The position numbers and the translations under genes were made by a program. DNA of 8,535 nucleotides, from assembly GCA_003162235.1 (NCBI GenBank), contig PMMN01000064.1:1-8535 (forward strand), written 5' to 3'. This document shows, piece by piece, positions 1 through 6,275 of the stretch (position 1 is the first letter of the stretch; every line of letters starts with the position of its first letter). The notes beneath the pieces were generated by a model that was given only the letters and a program-made list of their open reading frames with translations, searched no databases and had not been told where the DNA came from. Origin of the DNA: Actinomycetota bacterium (GTDB lineage: Bacteria; Actinomycetota; Thermoleophilia; Gaiellales; Gaiellaceae).

Positions 1-219
1 GTAGTACGCCGAGCGGCAAGACACCTTCTTCATCTCTGGCTCCTGAGTGATCTGTGGGGTCTCGGGGGAAAGTTTGCTCACAGTAGGTTCGCGGCAGGAC
101 AACCGTCAAGAGCAAGCCGAGGTTTCCACTGCCGATGGCAAACGGTTACGTCGGATCCGAAGACGCCATGTCTCGTGATCGTCGGTCGCCGCAACCGATG
201 CAGGTAGGCGAAAGTCCGA
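1..219. other. Non-coding or unassigned upstream region
   Basis: No frame in this stretch gives a protein I recognise. In the second and third plus-strand frames stops occur early (TAG at 2-4, TGA at 48-50). The first plus frame stays open for about 200 bases but reads as an arginine-rich, low-similarity string. The long minus-strand frame covering 78-545 is the antisense shadow of msrB. The stretch may hold the last codons or the terminator of a gene outside the window, but nothing proves this. Some short complementary segments are present (72-77 with 138-143, 101-106 with 142-147), and there is an 8-base palindrome at 152-159. They compete with each other and do not match a riboswitch class I know. 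Confidence 0.4.
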
Positions 220-248
220 GGGAACACCGCCAGCCCTTGTGCCGTTTG
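220..248 (+). promoter_or_regulatory. Candidate SigR/SigH-type ECF promoter for msrB-msrA
   Basis: GGGAAC at 220-225 and CGTTTG at 243-248 are separated by 17 bases. This matches the consensus of actinobacterial thiol-stress sigma factors: GGAAT-N18-GTT for Streptomyces SigR, and GGAAC then CGTT at a similar distance for mycobacterial SigH. Transcription would start near 254-257, giving a leader of about 48 bases before the ATG at 303. Methionine sulfoxide reductase genes are known members of SigR/SigH regulons, so the position fits the function. The motif is short and can arise by chance in GC-rich DNA, and the sigma factor itself is not in the window. Confidence 0.5.
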
Positions 249-291
249 AACTCCTGTAGGGAAAGAACGTAACGACTCGCAAGAAAGAAAC

Positions 292-297
292 GAGAGG
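292..297 (+). promoter_or_regulatory. Ribosome binding site of msrB
   Basis: GAGAGG lies 5 bases before the ATG at 303 and supports that start. CTCG at 276-279 could pair with CGAG at 291-294 across an A-rich loop and partly mask the site, but a 4-base stem is too weak to claim regulation. Confidence 0.55.
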
Positions 298-302
298 CGG
301 AC

Positions 303-761
303 ATGGTCGATCGGCCGGAGAAGAAGGAACTCAAGGAGCGTCTGACGCCGCTCCAGTACGAAGTAGTTTGCGAAAGCGGGACGGAACAGCCGTTTCAGAA
401 CGAATACTGGGACAACCACGAGCCCGGCATCTACGTGGACATCGTCTCGGGCAAGCCGCTCTTCAGCTCGACCGACAAGTTCGACTCGGGCAGCGGCTGG
501 CCCAGCTTCATGCGGCCGATCGACGGGGACGAGATCGTCGAGCATGGCGATTCTTCATACGGCATGAGGCGCACGGAGGTGCGGAGTTCGAGCGCAGACT
601 CCCACCTCGGCCACCTCTTCCCCGATGGACCTGCTCCTACCGGGTTGCGCTACTGCATCAACTCGGCGGCGCTTCGCTTCATCCCGGTCGAGAGGCTCGA
701 GGATGAGGGCTACGGAGAGTTTCTCGCCCTGTTCGAAGGAGAGCCGAGCGATGGCAACTGA
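303..761 (+). CDS. msrB: Peptide-methionine (R)-S-oxide reductase MsrB, zinc-free type
   Basis: A cytosolic repair enzyme of 152 residues that reduces methionine-R-sulfoxide in proteins, normally recycled by thioredoxin. The length is typical of a single-domain MsrB. Family motifs are in order: GTEQPF (26-31), KPLFSS (51-56), [10 protein letters not shown] (60-69), [14 protein letters not shown] (97-110) and [11 protein letters not shown] (116-126), where Cys118 is the catalytic cysteine. Both CxxC zinc pairs of E. coli-type MsrB are missing (VDIVSG at 45-50, RSSSADS at 94-100), as in the MsrB domains of PilB and pneumococcal MsrAB. The recycling cysteine of the GCGWPSF motif is Ser63. The only other cysteine is Cys23, which could be an alternative resolving residue, or the enzyme could be a one-cysteine form. 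The ATG has a GAGAGG site in front and an ECF-type promoter further up. The 3' end overlaps msrA by 11 bases, so the two are co-translated. Confidence 0.96.
   Translation: MVDRPEKKELKERLTPLQYEVVCESGTEQPFQNEYWDNHEPGIYVDIVSGKPLFSSTDKFDSGSGWPSFMRPIDGDEIVEHGDSSYGMRRTEVRSSSADSHLGHLFPDGPAPTGLRYCINSAALRFIPVERLEDEGYGEFLALFEGEPSDGN
735..743 (+). promoter_or_regulatory. Ribosome binding site deciding the msrA start
   Basis: GAAGGAGAG sits inside the end of msrB with AAGGAG 9 bases before the ATG at 751. It decides for this start over in-frame ATGs upstream (for example 625), which would add about 42 residues unrelated to MsrA. Confidence 0.75.
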
Positions 762-1245
762 GACTGCGACCTTCGCGGCCGGTTGCTTCTGGGGCGTCGA
801 GGCGTATTTCAAGCGCGTCAAGGGAGTCGCGGCCACGACCGCCGGCTACAGCGGCGGCAGCGTCGAAAACCCGAGTTACGAGGACGTCTGCACCGGACTG
901 ACCGGCCACGCCGAGTCGGTAAGAGTCGAGTACGACCCTCGAGCCGTCTCCTACGAGCGCCTGCTCTACCACTTCTGGAAGATCCACGACCCGACGCAGC
1001 GAGGCCGCCAGGGGAACGACGTCGGGACGCAATACCGCTCGGCGATCTTCACGCACTCCCAGGAACAACAGGCCGCCGCCGAGAAGGCCCGGGACGAGCT
1101 CGCACGGTCCGATCGCTACTCACGCCCGATCGCAACCGAGATCGTGCCCGCGGGCGAGTTCTGGCCGGCCGAGGATTATCACCAGGGCTATCTGGACAAG
1201 CACCCGGGCGGTTACTGCCACGTCGATCTCTCGAGCGTGGACTAA
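751..1245 (+). CDS. msrA: Peptide-methionine (S)-S-oxide reductase MsrA
   Basis: A cytosolic enzyme of 164 residues that reduces methionine-S-sulfoxide, free or in proteins, complementing MsrB. The catalytic motif GCFWG is at 11-15 with nucleophile Cys12. Other family landmarks are AGYSGG (31-36), [13 protein letters not shown] (43-55, with the substrate-activating Glu55), [18 protein letters not shown] (80-97), [11 protein letters not shown] (138-148) and GGYCHVDL (153-160). Cys156 in the last motif is the likely recycling cysteine. The protein ends 8 residues later, so there is no second C-terminal cysteine as in E. coli MsrA. The GYCH ending resembles the MsrA domains of fused MsrA-MsrB proteins, and the neighbouring zinc-free MsrB is also of the fused type, so this pair looks like a split version of that set in reverse order. 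It starts within msrB, and its own good ribosome site indicates translational coupling. Confidence 0.97.
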   Translation: MATETATFAAGCFWGVEAYFKRVKGVAATTAGYSGGSVENPSYEDVCTGLTGHAESVRVEYDPRAVSYERLLYHFWKIHDPTQRGRQGNDVGTQYRSAIFTHSQEQQAAAEKARDELARSDRYSRPIATEIVPAGEFWPAEDYHQGYLDKHPGGYCHVDLSSVD

Positions 1246-1315
1246 AGAGCAACGAACCGGACTTCGGCGCCGCAGACATCGGCGAAAGAGTACGCAGTCA
1301 CCATCGAGCACGCCT

Positions 1316-1951
1316 ATGCTCACCGGCATGAGCCCCCGGCGGAGTACCGAGAAGTCCGTGCTCGCGCTCACCTTCGACGACGGTCCGTCGCCCTGGACGA
1401 TCGAGATACTCGATCTCCTCGCCGAGCACGGGGCTCGTGCGACCTTCTTCGTTCTGGGCGCGAACATCGCCGGGCGCGAGAGCACATTGCGGCGCGCGAT
1501 CGCCGAAGGGCATCAACTCGGCCTGCACAGCTGGTCGCACCCGCACCTTCCCGATCTCTCTCCCGGCGAAGTCAGAGACGAGATGTTTCGGACGCAGACG
1601 GCGATCGAGCGGGCCACCGGAACCGTGGCCCGCTTCTGGCGACCGCCCTACTTCGAGGCCGACGAGCACGTGCGCCGAGCGCTCGCGGGAACAGAGCTGA
1701 TCGAGGTCGGCTGCTCGATCGCGCCCGAGGACTATCACTGGTCGGCGCTTCAGACGGCCGCCTACGTAGTCGAGCGCCTCGAGCCCGGAGCGATCGTCGA
1801 TCTACACGACGGCCAGCCCGAGAACTCCGGTAGCGATCCCACTCGTACGGCAACGGTGGCCGCACTGGAACTGATCCTCGCCGAGCTGGAGAAGCGCGAC
1901 CTCAGGAGTGCGCCGGTATCGGAGTTCCCGCTCTCAGCCCTTGAAAAGTAG
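1316..1951 (+). CDS. Polysaccharide deacetylase, NodB domain (carbohydrate esterase family 4)
   Basis: A 211-residue, single-domain member of the CE4 family: metal-dependent removal of N- or O-acetyl groups from polysaccharides such as chitin oligomers or peptidoglycan. Visible motifs are TFDDGPSPWT (19-28) with catalytic base Asp21 and metal ligand Asp22, HSWSHPHL (71-78) with metal ligands His71 and His75, RFWRPPYF (106-113), EDYHW (138-142), and IVDLHDG (160-166) with the late catalytic His164. The metal triad is intact. Where most CE4 enzymes have RPPYG, this one has RPPYF. There is no signal peptide or membrane segment, so it looks cytoplasmic unless the start is wrong. The start is uncertain: ATG at 1316 or ATG at 1328, neither with a clear ribosome site. 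It lies 70 bases after msrA on the same strand, possibly the same transcript. The substrate cannot be told from sequence. Confidence 0.9.
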   Translation: MLTGMSPRRSTEKSVLALTFDDGPSPWTIEILDLLAEHGARATFFVLGANIAGRESTLRRAIAEGHQLGLHSWSHPHLPDLSPGEVRDEMFRTQTAIERATGTVARFWRPPYFEADEHVRRALAGTELIEVGCSIAPEDYHWSALQTAAYVVERLEPGAIVDLHDGQPENSGSDPTRTATVAALELILAELEKRDLRSAPVSEFPLSALEK

Positions 1952-1976
1952 CGCCGCAGCTGAGACAGTTCCGTTA

Positions 1977-2438
1977 ATGCAGCGTCGCCTTCTCATCGCG
2001 CTCGTCGCCGGAGTCGCCGTCTTGTTAGCGCTCGGCTCGGGCGCAACGGCGAGCTCGAGCAAGGCGCGGACGAGCAAGGACGCCTACATCGACTTCCGTA
2101 TGCCCTCGAACAACGTCTTCTGCGCCTACATCTCCTCTACCTCGCCGCGCTACACATACCTGCGCTGCGACATCATGAGCGGGCTTAAGCCGCGACCGTC
2201 CAACAAGGGCTGCGTCGAGGGCAGCCGCGGCGTGAGTGCCGATATAAACGTGTACGGTCGGGCCACGTATCCCTGCTCCAGCGATACGGTCTACAACACG
2301 CGCGCGCGTAAGCTCGCCTACGGGACGACCTGGCGCCACGGCGGTTTCGTTTGCACGTCGCAGATGAGCGGGCTGCGCTGTACCAACAAGAGCGCGCACG
2401 GCTTCTTCCTCAGCCGCCAGCGCAGCTACCGGTTCTGA
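1977..2438 (+). CDS. Secreted six-cysteine protein, DUF6636-like
   Basis: A 153-residue protein of unknown function. It begins with a clear signal peptide: basic QRR, a hydrophobic stretch from about residue 5 to 20, and likely cleavage after GATA (about residue 25). The mature part has six cysteines (49, 64, 79, 100, 126, 135), which could form three disulfides outside the membrane. The pattern FRMPSNNVFCAY near the start, LAYGTTWRHGGFVCTS (113-128), and GLRCTNKSAHGFFLSR near the end match what I recall of the DUF6636 family, found in actinobacteria: a FxSPSGNIxC opening and a GxxCTNxxxHGFxLSR close. The ATG at 1977 is chosen because the signal peptide starts there; an in-frame start at 1908 would put 23 polar residues in front and overlap the deacetylase. 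It begins 25 bases after the deacetylase stop, with a weak ribosome site. Confidence 0.8.
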   Translation: MQRRLLIALVAGVAVLLALGSGATASSSKARTSKDAYIDFRMPSNNVFCAYISSTSPRYTYLRCDIMSGLKPRPSNKGCVEGSRGVSADINVYGRATYPCSSDTVYNTRARKLAYGTTWRHGGFVCTSQMSGLRCTNKSAHGFFLSRQRSYRF

Positions 2439-2676
2439 GAGACCTTCCGCCTGGTCTGCGCCGCCCGCGCGGCCGATGGCGCTAGAAGCTCGTACGCCAG
2501 GGGCATTTGAGCGAGATGGGGGCGCGGGCTCGTGCTCGAAACCGGGACGAAACCGTCACATTTGCGAGCGTCTTTTCCCGATACCGTGCTACGCCCCGCG
2601 GGCGAGCGGCTCGGTGGCAGGCAGAGAAAGGTGGTGCCGTCTGTCGACCGCCTTCAAACCGCTAGGTCTCCTGCCG
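2439..2676. other. Convergent intergenic gap
   Basis: This gap separates the ends of the plus-strand and minus-strand gene blocks. No coding frame in it is convincing. A GC hairpin, GCCGC at 2460-2464 with GCGGC at 2469-2473, lies 22 bases after the DUF6636-like stop codon, but no T run follows. GCTCG (2534-2538) and CGAGC (2565-2569) flank a smaller GACG/CGTC hairpin and are followed by TCTTTTC. This could be a poor terminator for the plus strand. Neither is strong enough to call as a separate feature. Confidence 0.35.
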
Positions 2677-3882
2677 TTACACCTCGGCTGCGAGAGACTG
2701 CGCCTGCTCCGTAGCGCGCGCCGGCGCCGCGCTGGAGGCGAGCAAGCCGATCGCCGCCATGATGAGCGCGACCACCCCGAGCGCCCCCGGAAGCCCCAGG
2801 AATTTCGCCGTCGAGCCGATCAAAGGCGGCCCCACCAGGAAACCGAAATAACCGATGATCGAGACCGAGGCGAGCCCGATTCCCGGAGGGACGTCGGGAC
2901 GGGAGCCGGCGGCCCGGAAGACCGTCGGGACAACGGCGGCAAGCCCGGCGCCCATGCCGGCGAAGCCGGCTATGGCGGCCACGGGATGCCCGATCAGAAG
3001 GGCTGTGCCGAGACCGCCGGCGGCCAACAGGCCACCCGCACGTGTCAGGACGACCGGCCCGAACCGCATCGTCAAGCGATCGCCGCCCAGGCGGCCGATG
3101 ACCATCGCGAAGGAGAAAGCGAGATAGCCGAGCGCCGCCACGCCCTTACCGGCGTGAAGAGGCTTGTTGATGTATACGGCGCTCCAGTCGCCCGCCGCCC
3201 CCTCGGCAAGCAGGCTGATGAAGGCGACGATGCCGAGCGCGACGAGCTGCCTGGGCGGCTTGACGAAGAAACGCCTCTCCTCGTGCTCGACGCCGTCGCC
3301 GCCCCGGAGCAGGAACGGGCTGAGGACGAGACCCCCCGCCAGCACCACGGCGACGGCGATCGACATGTGCACGCGCAGGTCGAGTGAGGCCCAGGCCGCG
3401 AGCGCTCCGGTGCCCGCGCCCGCGAGCCCGCCGGCGCTGAACCAGGCGTGGAACGAGGAGAGAATCGGACGTCCGTAGCGGCGCTCGAGCACGAGCCCGT
3501 GGGCATTCATGGCCACGTCCAGGACGGCGCTGACCAACCCGATCACGAAAATGACCAGCCCGAGAACGATCAGGTTGGGCGCAAAGGCGATCGGCGAGAT
3601 CGCGGCGCAGAAGAGAAAGAAAGAGACCCTGGTCGTGCGACGGCTGCCGGCACGGGTAACCACCCGGCCGGCGAACGGCATGGCCAGGATCGCGCCCACG
3701 GGAGCAGCGAAGAAGGCGAAGGCAAGCGCGGTGACCGACAGACCGAGCTTATCCATGAGGGTGGGAATGCGGGTGACCCAGTTACCGGCGAGCGCCCCGT
3801 TGGCGAAGAAGATGTAGGCGACCGCTATCCGCGCTGCCCGCAGCTGACCCGCCGTGCTCTGTCTGTCTACCGACCCGCTCAA
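2677..3882 (-). CDS. Major facilitator superfamily transporter, YbjJ-like
   Basis: A 401-residue inner-membrane transporter, probably with 12 membrane helices in two halves. A motif-A-like loop, GRVVTRAGSRRTTR, is at 72-85, and a second-half counterpart, GRLGGDRLTMRFG, is at 263-275. The segment DVAMNAHG (122-129) followed by GRPILSSFHAWFSAGG (137-152), and AEGAAGDWSAVYI (226-238), resemble the E. coli YbjJ branch of the MFS, which is also about 400 residues. The substrate of that branch is not known to me, so none is assigned. The start is TTG at 3882-3880, supported by GGGGAG five bases upstream (3893-3888 on this strand). No other start upstream of the first helix fits better. It follows the second ABC permease by 67 bases on the same strand and is the last gene of the minus-strand block. 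Confidence 0.88.
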   Translation of the reverse strand: MSGSVDRQSTAGQLRAARIAVAYIFFANGALAGNWVTRIPTLMDKLGLSVTALAFAFFAAPVGAILAMPFAGRVVTRAGSRRTTRVSFFLFCAAISPIAFAPNLIVLGLVIFVIGLVSAVLDVAMNAHGLVLERRYGRPILSSFHAWFSAGGLAGAGTGALAAWASLDLRVHMSIAVAVVLAGGLVLSPFLLRGGDGVEHEERRFFVKPPRQLVALGIVAFISLLAEGAAGDWSAVYINKPLHAGKGVAALGYLAFSFAMVIGRLGGDRLTMRFGPVVLTRAGGLLAAGGLGTALLIGHPVAAIAGFAGMGAGLAAVVPTVFRAAGSRPDVPPGIGLASVSIIGYFGFLVGPPLIGSTAKFLGLPGALGVVALIMAAIGLLASSAAPARATEQAQSLAAEV

Positions 3883-3887
3883 TAGAA

Positions 3888-3893
3888 CTCCCC
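3888..3893 (-). promoter_or_regulatory. Ribosome binding site supporting a TTG start
   Basis: On the minus strand GGGGAG lies 5 bases before the TTG at 3882. It is among the stronger ribosome sites of the minus-strand block, and it decides the unusual start of the MFS gene. Confidence 0.6.
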
Positions 3894-3949
3894 GACGAGG
3901 GTTAGGGGCTTCAGGCTACCGAGACCGGCTCGCAGGGCGAGACGCTAGC

Positions 3950-5104
3950 TCACGCTGTCAGTACGCGCCTTAGACGCCAGGTCGCCAGCGTCAGCAACAC
4001 CACCGCGTAGCCGCAGAGAATCGCGACGTCGAGGAGCACTGTCCCGAAACCGCCGCCGTTCACGAGCAGATGGTTGAAGGCGTCGTTGGCCCAGGCGTGC
4101 GGAGTCACGTGCGCGACCTTTCGTACCGTCGTCGGGAAGGCGTCGAGCGGTGCCATCGAGCCGCCGATCGCCGCGAAGGTGAGGCCGACGATCATCCCCA
4201 CCGGCCCGGCCTGCTGTTCACTCGAGAACAGCGTCCCGATCAGCACCCCGGCTCCCACCGCGACCAGGCTGAAGGAGAGGATGACGGCTGCGGTTCCGAG
4301 CGGGTTACCCCAACTGACCGAGAAGACGAGCCACGAGAAGAGGACGATCAAGAGCGACTGCATGAGCGTGATCACCCAGCGTCCGATCACGATCCCGAGC
4401 AGGATCTCGCGCGCCGAGCTTGGAGTCGAGAGCATTCTCCGAGCCACTCCGAGCCGGCGCGTCTCGATCAGCCAGACCGAGCCCGTGAGCGCCGACAGGA
4501 AGACGAAGAGCAGCAGCTGCGTGCTGGCGCTGCGATCGAACTGGCCCTGCGATTTGGGATATTTGCCTCCCTTGGCGGAGAGCAGCTGGACGCTGACGGG
4601 CGCGGCCACCTTGACCGCTTTCACGCGCCCGAGGGCGCTCTGTAGCGATGTTTTCCGCGCGCTGCGAACGATCTGGGCGGCGGCGATGTCGCTTCCCTGC
4701 GCCGAGACCGCCGACTCGACCGCGATCCGCACCTGCGGCGCAAGCGAGTCGGGACGGCCGAAGTAACGGAGCGCCACCGGCTTGCCTGCCTGGATACGAG
4801 CGTCGAACCTGCTCGGGATCACCAGGCCGGCCGAGACGTAGCCGCGTTCGACCGCCTTCTCCATGCTGCCCTGACTGCCGTAGCTTCTGGCGTCGAGACC
4901 GGGCTCGTTTCCGAGCGCCTTGACCAGCTGTCCCGCGAGCGCCCCGTCGCCCCTATTAACGACGCCGACGCGGGCGTTCGAGTTCCCGAAGGCGACGCCG
5001 AGAAGCAGGATCAGGCCCATCGGCATGATCAGCAGGAAGAAGATGTTCGCGCGCCAGCGGAAGGTCCTCGTCAGCTCCGTTCTCACGATCGCGAGCACTT
5101 TCAC
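3950..5104 (-). CDS. ABC-2 type exporter permease (second membrane subunit)
   Basis: A 384-residue membrane subunit of an ABC exporter with the ABC-2 (YhhJ/DrrB-like) layout. One N-terminal helix (about 20-39) is followed by a large extracytoplasmic domain (about 42-190). Five further helices lie near 195-213, 236-260, 268-291, 300-320 and 355-377. The loop ETRRLGVARRMLSTPSSARE (214-233) is the usual cytoplasmic coupling region (E-x-x-x-G-x-x-R-x-x-x-x-[ST]-P). WGNPLG (265-270) and VTPHAWANDAF (333-343) are shared with the upstream permease, so the two are paralogues that probably form a heterodimer. The GTG start at 5104 overlaps the stop of the upstream permease as GTGA, a clear sign of coupled translation. 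After its stop the minus strand has a 5-base hairpin (3929-3941) without a U tract. The cargo is unknown. Confidence 0.92.
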   Translation of the reverse strand: MKVLAIVRTELTRTFRWRANIFFLLIMPMGLILLLGVAFGNSNARVGVVNRGDGALAGQLVKALGNEPGLDARSYGSQGSMEKAVERGYVSAGLVIPSRFDARIQAGKPVALRYFGRPDSLAPQVRIAVESAVSAQGSDIAAAQIVRSARKTSLQSALGRVKAVKVAAPVSVQLLSAKGGKYPKSQGQFDRSASTQLLLFVFLSALTGSVWLIETRRLGVARRMLSTPSSAREILLGIVIGRWVITLMQSLLIVLFSWLVFSVSWGNPLGTAAVILSFSLVAVGAGVLIGTLFSSEQQAGPVGMIVGLTFAAIGGSMAPLDAFPTTVRKVAHVTPHAWANDAFNHLLVNGGGFGTVLLDVAILCGYAVVLLTLATWRLRRVLTA

Positions 5105-6258
5105 GGCTCGATCAGCCTCCTGATTCGGACGAGCGCGACCGCGCCGCAGGCCACCGTGATCGCGAGCAGAACGATCGCCGGCTCGACGACCACGCTCAGC
5201 GCTCCGCCGCTGGAGAGATCCTGGAGACCGCTCAGGAACCAGGCGTGCGGCGTCGCCTTACTCAGCAACGCGAGCAAGCCGCCCGACTGAGCCACCGGGA
5301 AGAACGAGCCGCCGAGCATACCGAGGACGACGCTTACGATCGAGAGCCAGGCGTTCGCCTGCTCGTAGGTCTTGGCGAGTGTCGTCACGAGTGCGGTGAC
5401 GGCCGTCGCGGCCAGCACGGCGCACGCGATCAAGACGGCGACCCCGAGGGGGTTACCCCAGTGCGCTCCGAGCGCGTAACGGGTGATCAGCGCCAGCACC
5501 GTCATGCTGACGAAACCGAGCACGAGACTGGTCATCGCCTTGCCGGCGAGAATCGAACGGCGGGAGATCGGCGCCGCGAGCATGCGGGCGAGCGTCCCTT
5601 CGGCGCGCTCGTGGAGCAAACTCGAGATACCGAACTGGACGGCGAAGAAGAGGAAGAAGACGGCCATGGCGGCCGCGTAGTACGTCTTCGGGTCGAGGTT
5701 CTTCTTGGTCGTTGAGGTGTCGCTGGTAGAGATCGGCGGACCCGAAGAGGTAACCCGTCCCGCGATCTTTATCGTCTCGGCCGGGCCGGCGCCAAGCGCC
5801 CTGGAGGCGACCTGGATCGTGCGCATGTAGCTGGCGAAGGAGCCGGCTATAGAGCGCGCGACGAGCGCCCCGATCGGGTTCTTGGGGTCTCCAACTACGT
5901 CGATCTGCACCGGCGGGCCACCCATAGACGCGACCGAGAGGCCCTGCGGAAGCACGATCGCGCCATCCAGCTCGCCGTCTTTGACCAGCTTGCGACCCTC
6001 GGCCGGCGTCGCCACGTATTGCACGACCAGGGACGAGCCCGGTTTCGCCGCGGCGCCGAGGAGGCCGCTCGCAGCCGGGCCGTGATCGAGATCGATAACC
6101 CCGATCTTGAAGGTACTGCTTCCGGCCGAGAAGCCGGAGATAGTGGCACCGAGAGCGAAGGCAAGCGCGAGCGGAGCCACAACCGCAACCAGGAAGGCCG
6201 AGCGGTCGCGCACGCGCTGGCGCAGGTCCTTGGCGGTGATGAGGAAGGCTGTACGCAC
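5101..6258 (-). CDS. ABC-2 type exporter permease (first membrane subunit)
   Basis: A 385-residue membrane subunit with the same plan as its downstream partner: a helix at about 22-40, a large outer domain at about 45-190, then helices near 193-213, 238-260, 271-295, 303-325 and 355-378. The coupling loop HERAEGTLARMLAAPISRR (216-234) is canonical for ABC-2 permeases. HWGNPLGVA (266-274) and ATPHAWFLSGL (335-345) match the same positions in the partner. The start is GTG at 6258, 17 bases after the ATPase stop, with only a weak ribosome site (GAGCGAG), so coupling to the ATPase is likely. It belongs to the ABC-2 families that export drugs, lipids or polymers; nothing in the sequence shows which. 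Confidence 0.93.
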   Translation of the reverse strand: MRTAFLITAKDLRQRVRDRSAFLVAVVAPLALAFALGATISGFSAGSSTFKIGVIDLDHGPAASGLLGAAAKPGSSLVVQYVATPAEGRKLVKDGELDGAIVLPQGLSVASMGGPPVQIDVVGDPKNPIGALVARSIAGSFASYMRTIQVASRALGAGPAETIKIAGRVTSSGPPISTSDTSTTKKNLDPKTYYAAAMAVFFLFFAVQFGISSLLHERAEGTLARMLAAPISRRSILAGKAMTSLVLGFVSMTVLALITRYALGAHWGNPLGVAVLIACAVLAATAVTALVTTLAKTYEQANAWLSIVSVVLGMLGGSFFPVAQSGGLLALLSKATPHAWFLSGLQDLSSGGALSVVVEPAIVLLAITVACGAVALVRIRRLIEP

Positions 6259-6275
6259 CGGCTCGCTCTACCGCG

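Noticed and set aside
152..159. Palindrome CGGATCCG upstream of msrB as a regulator site
   Set aside because: It is too short, with no repeat copy nearby and no known regulator consensus matched.
1..302. A riboswitch or tRNA upstream of msrB
   Set aside because: No cloverleaf or T-arm was found, and the conserved cores of SAM, cobalamin and cyclic-di-GMP riboswitches are not present; partial similarities such as GGCAAAC and GACGC are too short.
78..545. Minus-strand frame of 155 codons opposite msrB
   Set aside because: It mostly covers msrB in antisense and resembles no family I know; the part outside msrB has no support.
625..750. Longer msrA start at 625
   Set aside because: The added 42 residues lie in another frame over msrB and look like none of the family; the ATG at 751 has a strong ribosome site and gives the standard MsrA length.
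1908..1976. Longer start for the DUF6636-like gene at 1908
   Set aside because: It would place 23 polar residues before a clear signal peptide and overlap the deacetylase gene.
2476..3387. Long plus-strand frame of 303 codons opposite the MFS gene
   Set aside because: It is highly charged, Arg/Glu/Gly-rich and repetitive in composition, which is the usual antisense shadow in GC-rich DNA; the minus-strand MFS protein has clear motifs.
3929..3941. Hairpin CTCGC-AGG-GCGAG as a terminator after the second ABC permease
   Set aside because: The stem has only 5 base pairs and no U tract follows on the minus strand; short GC hairpins are common by chance here.
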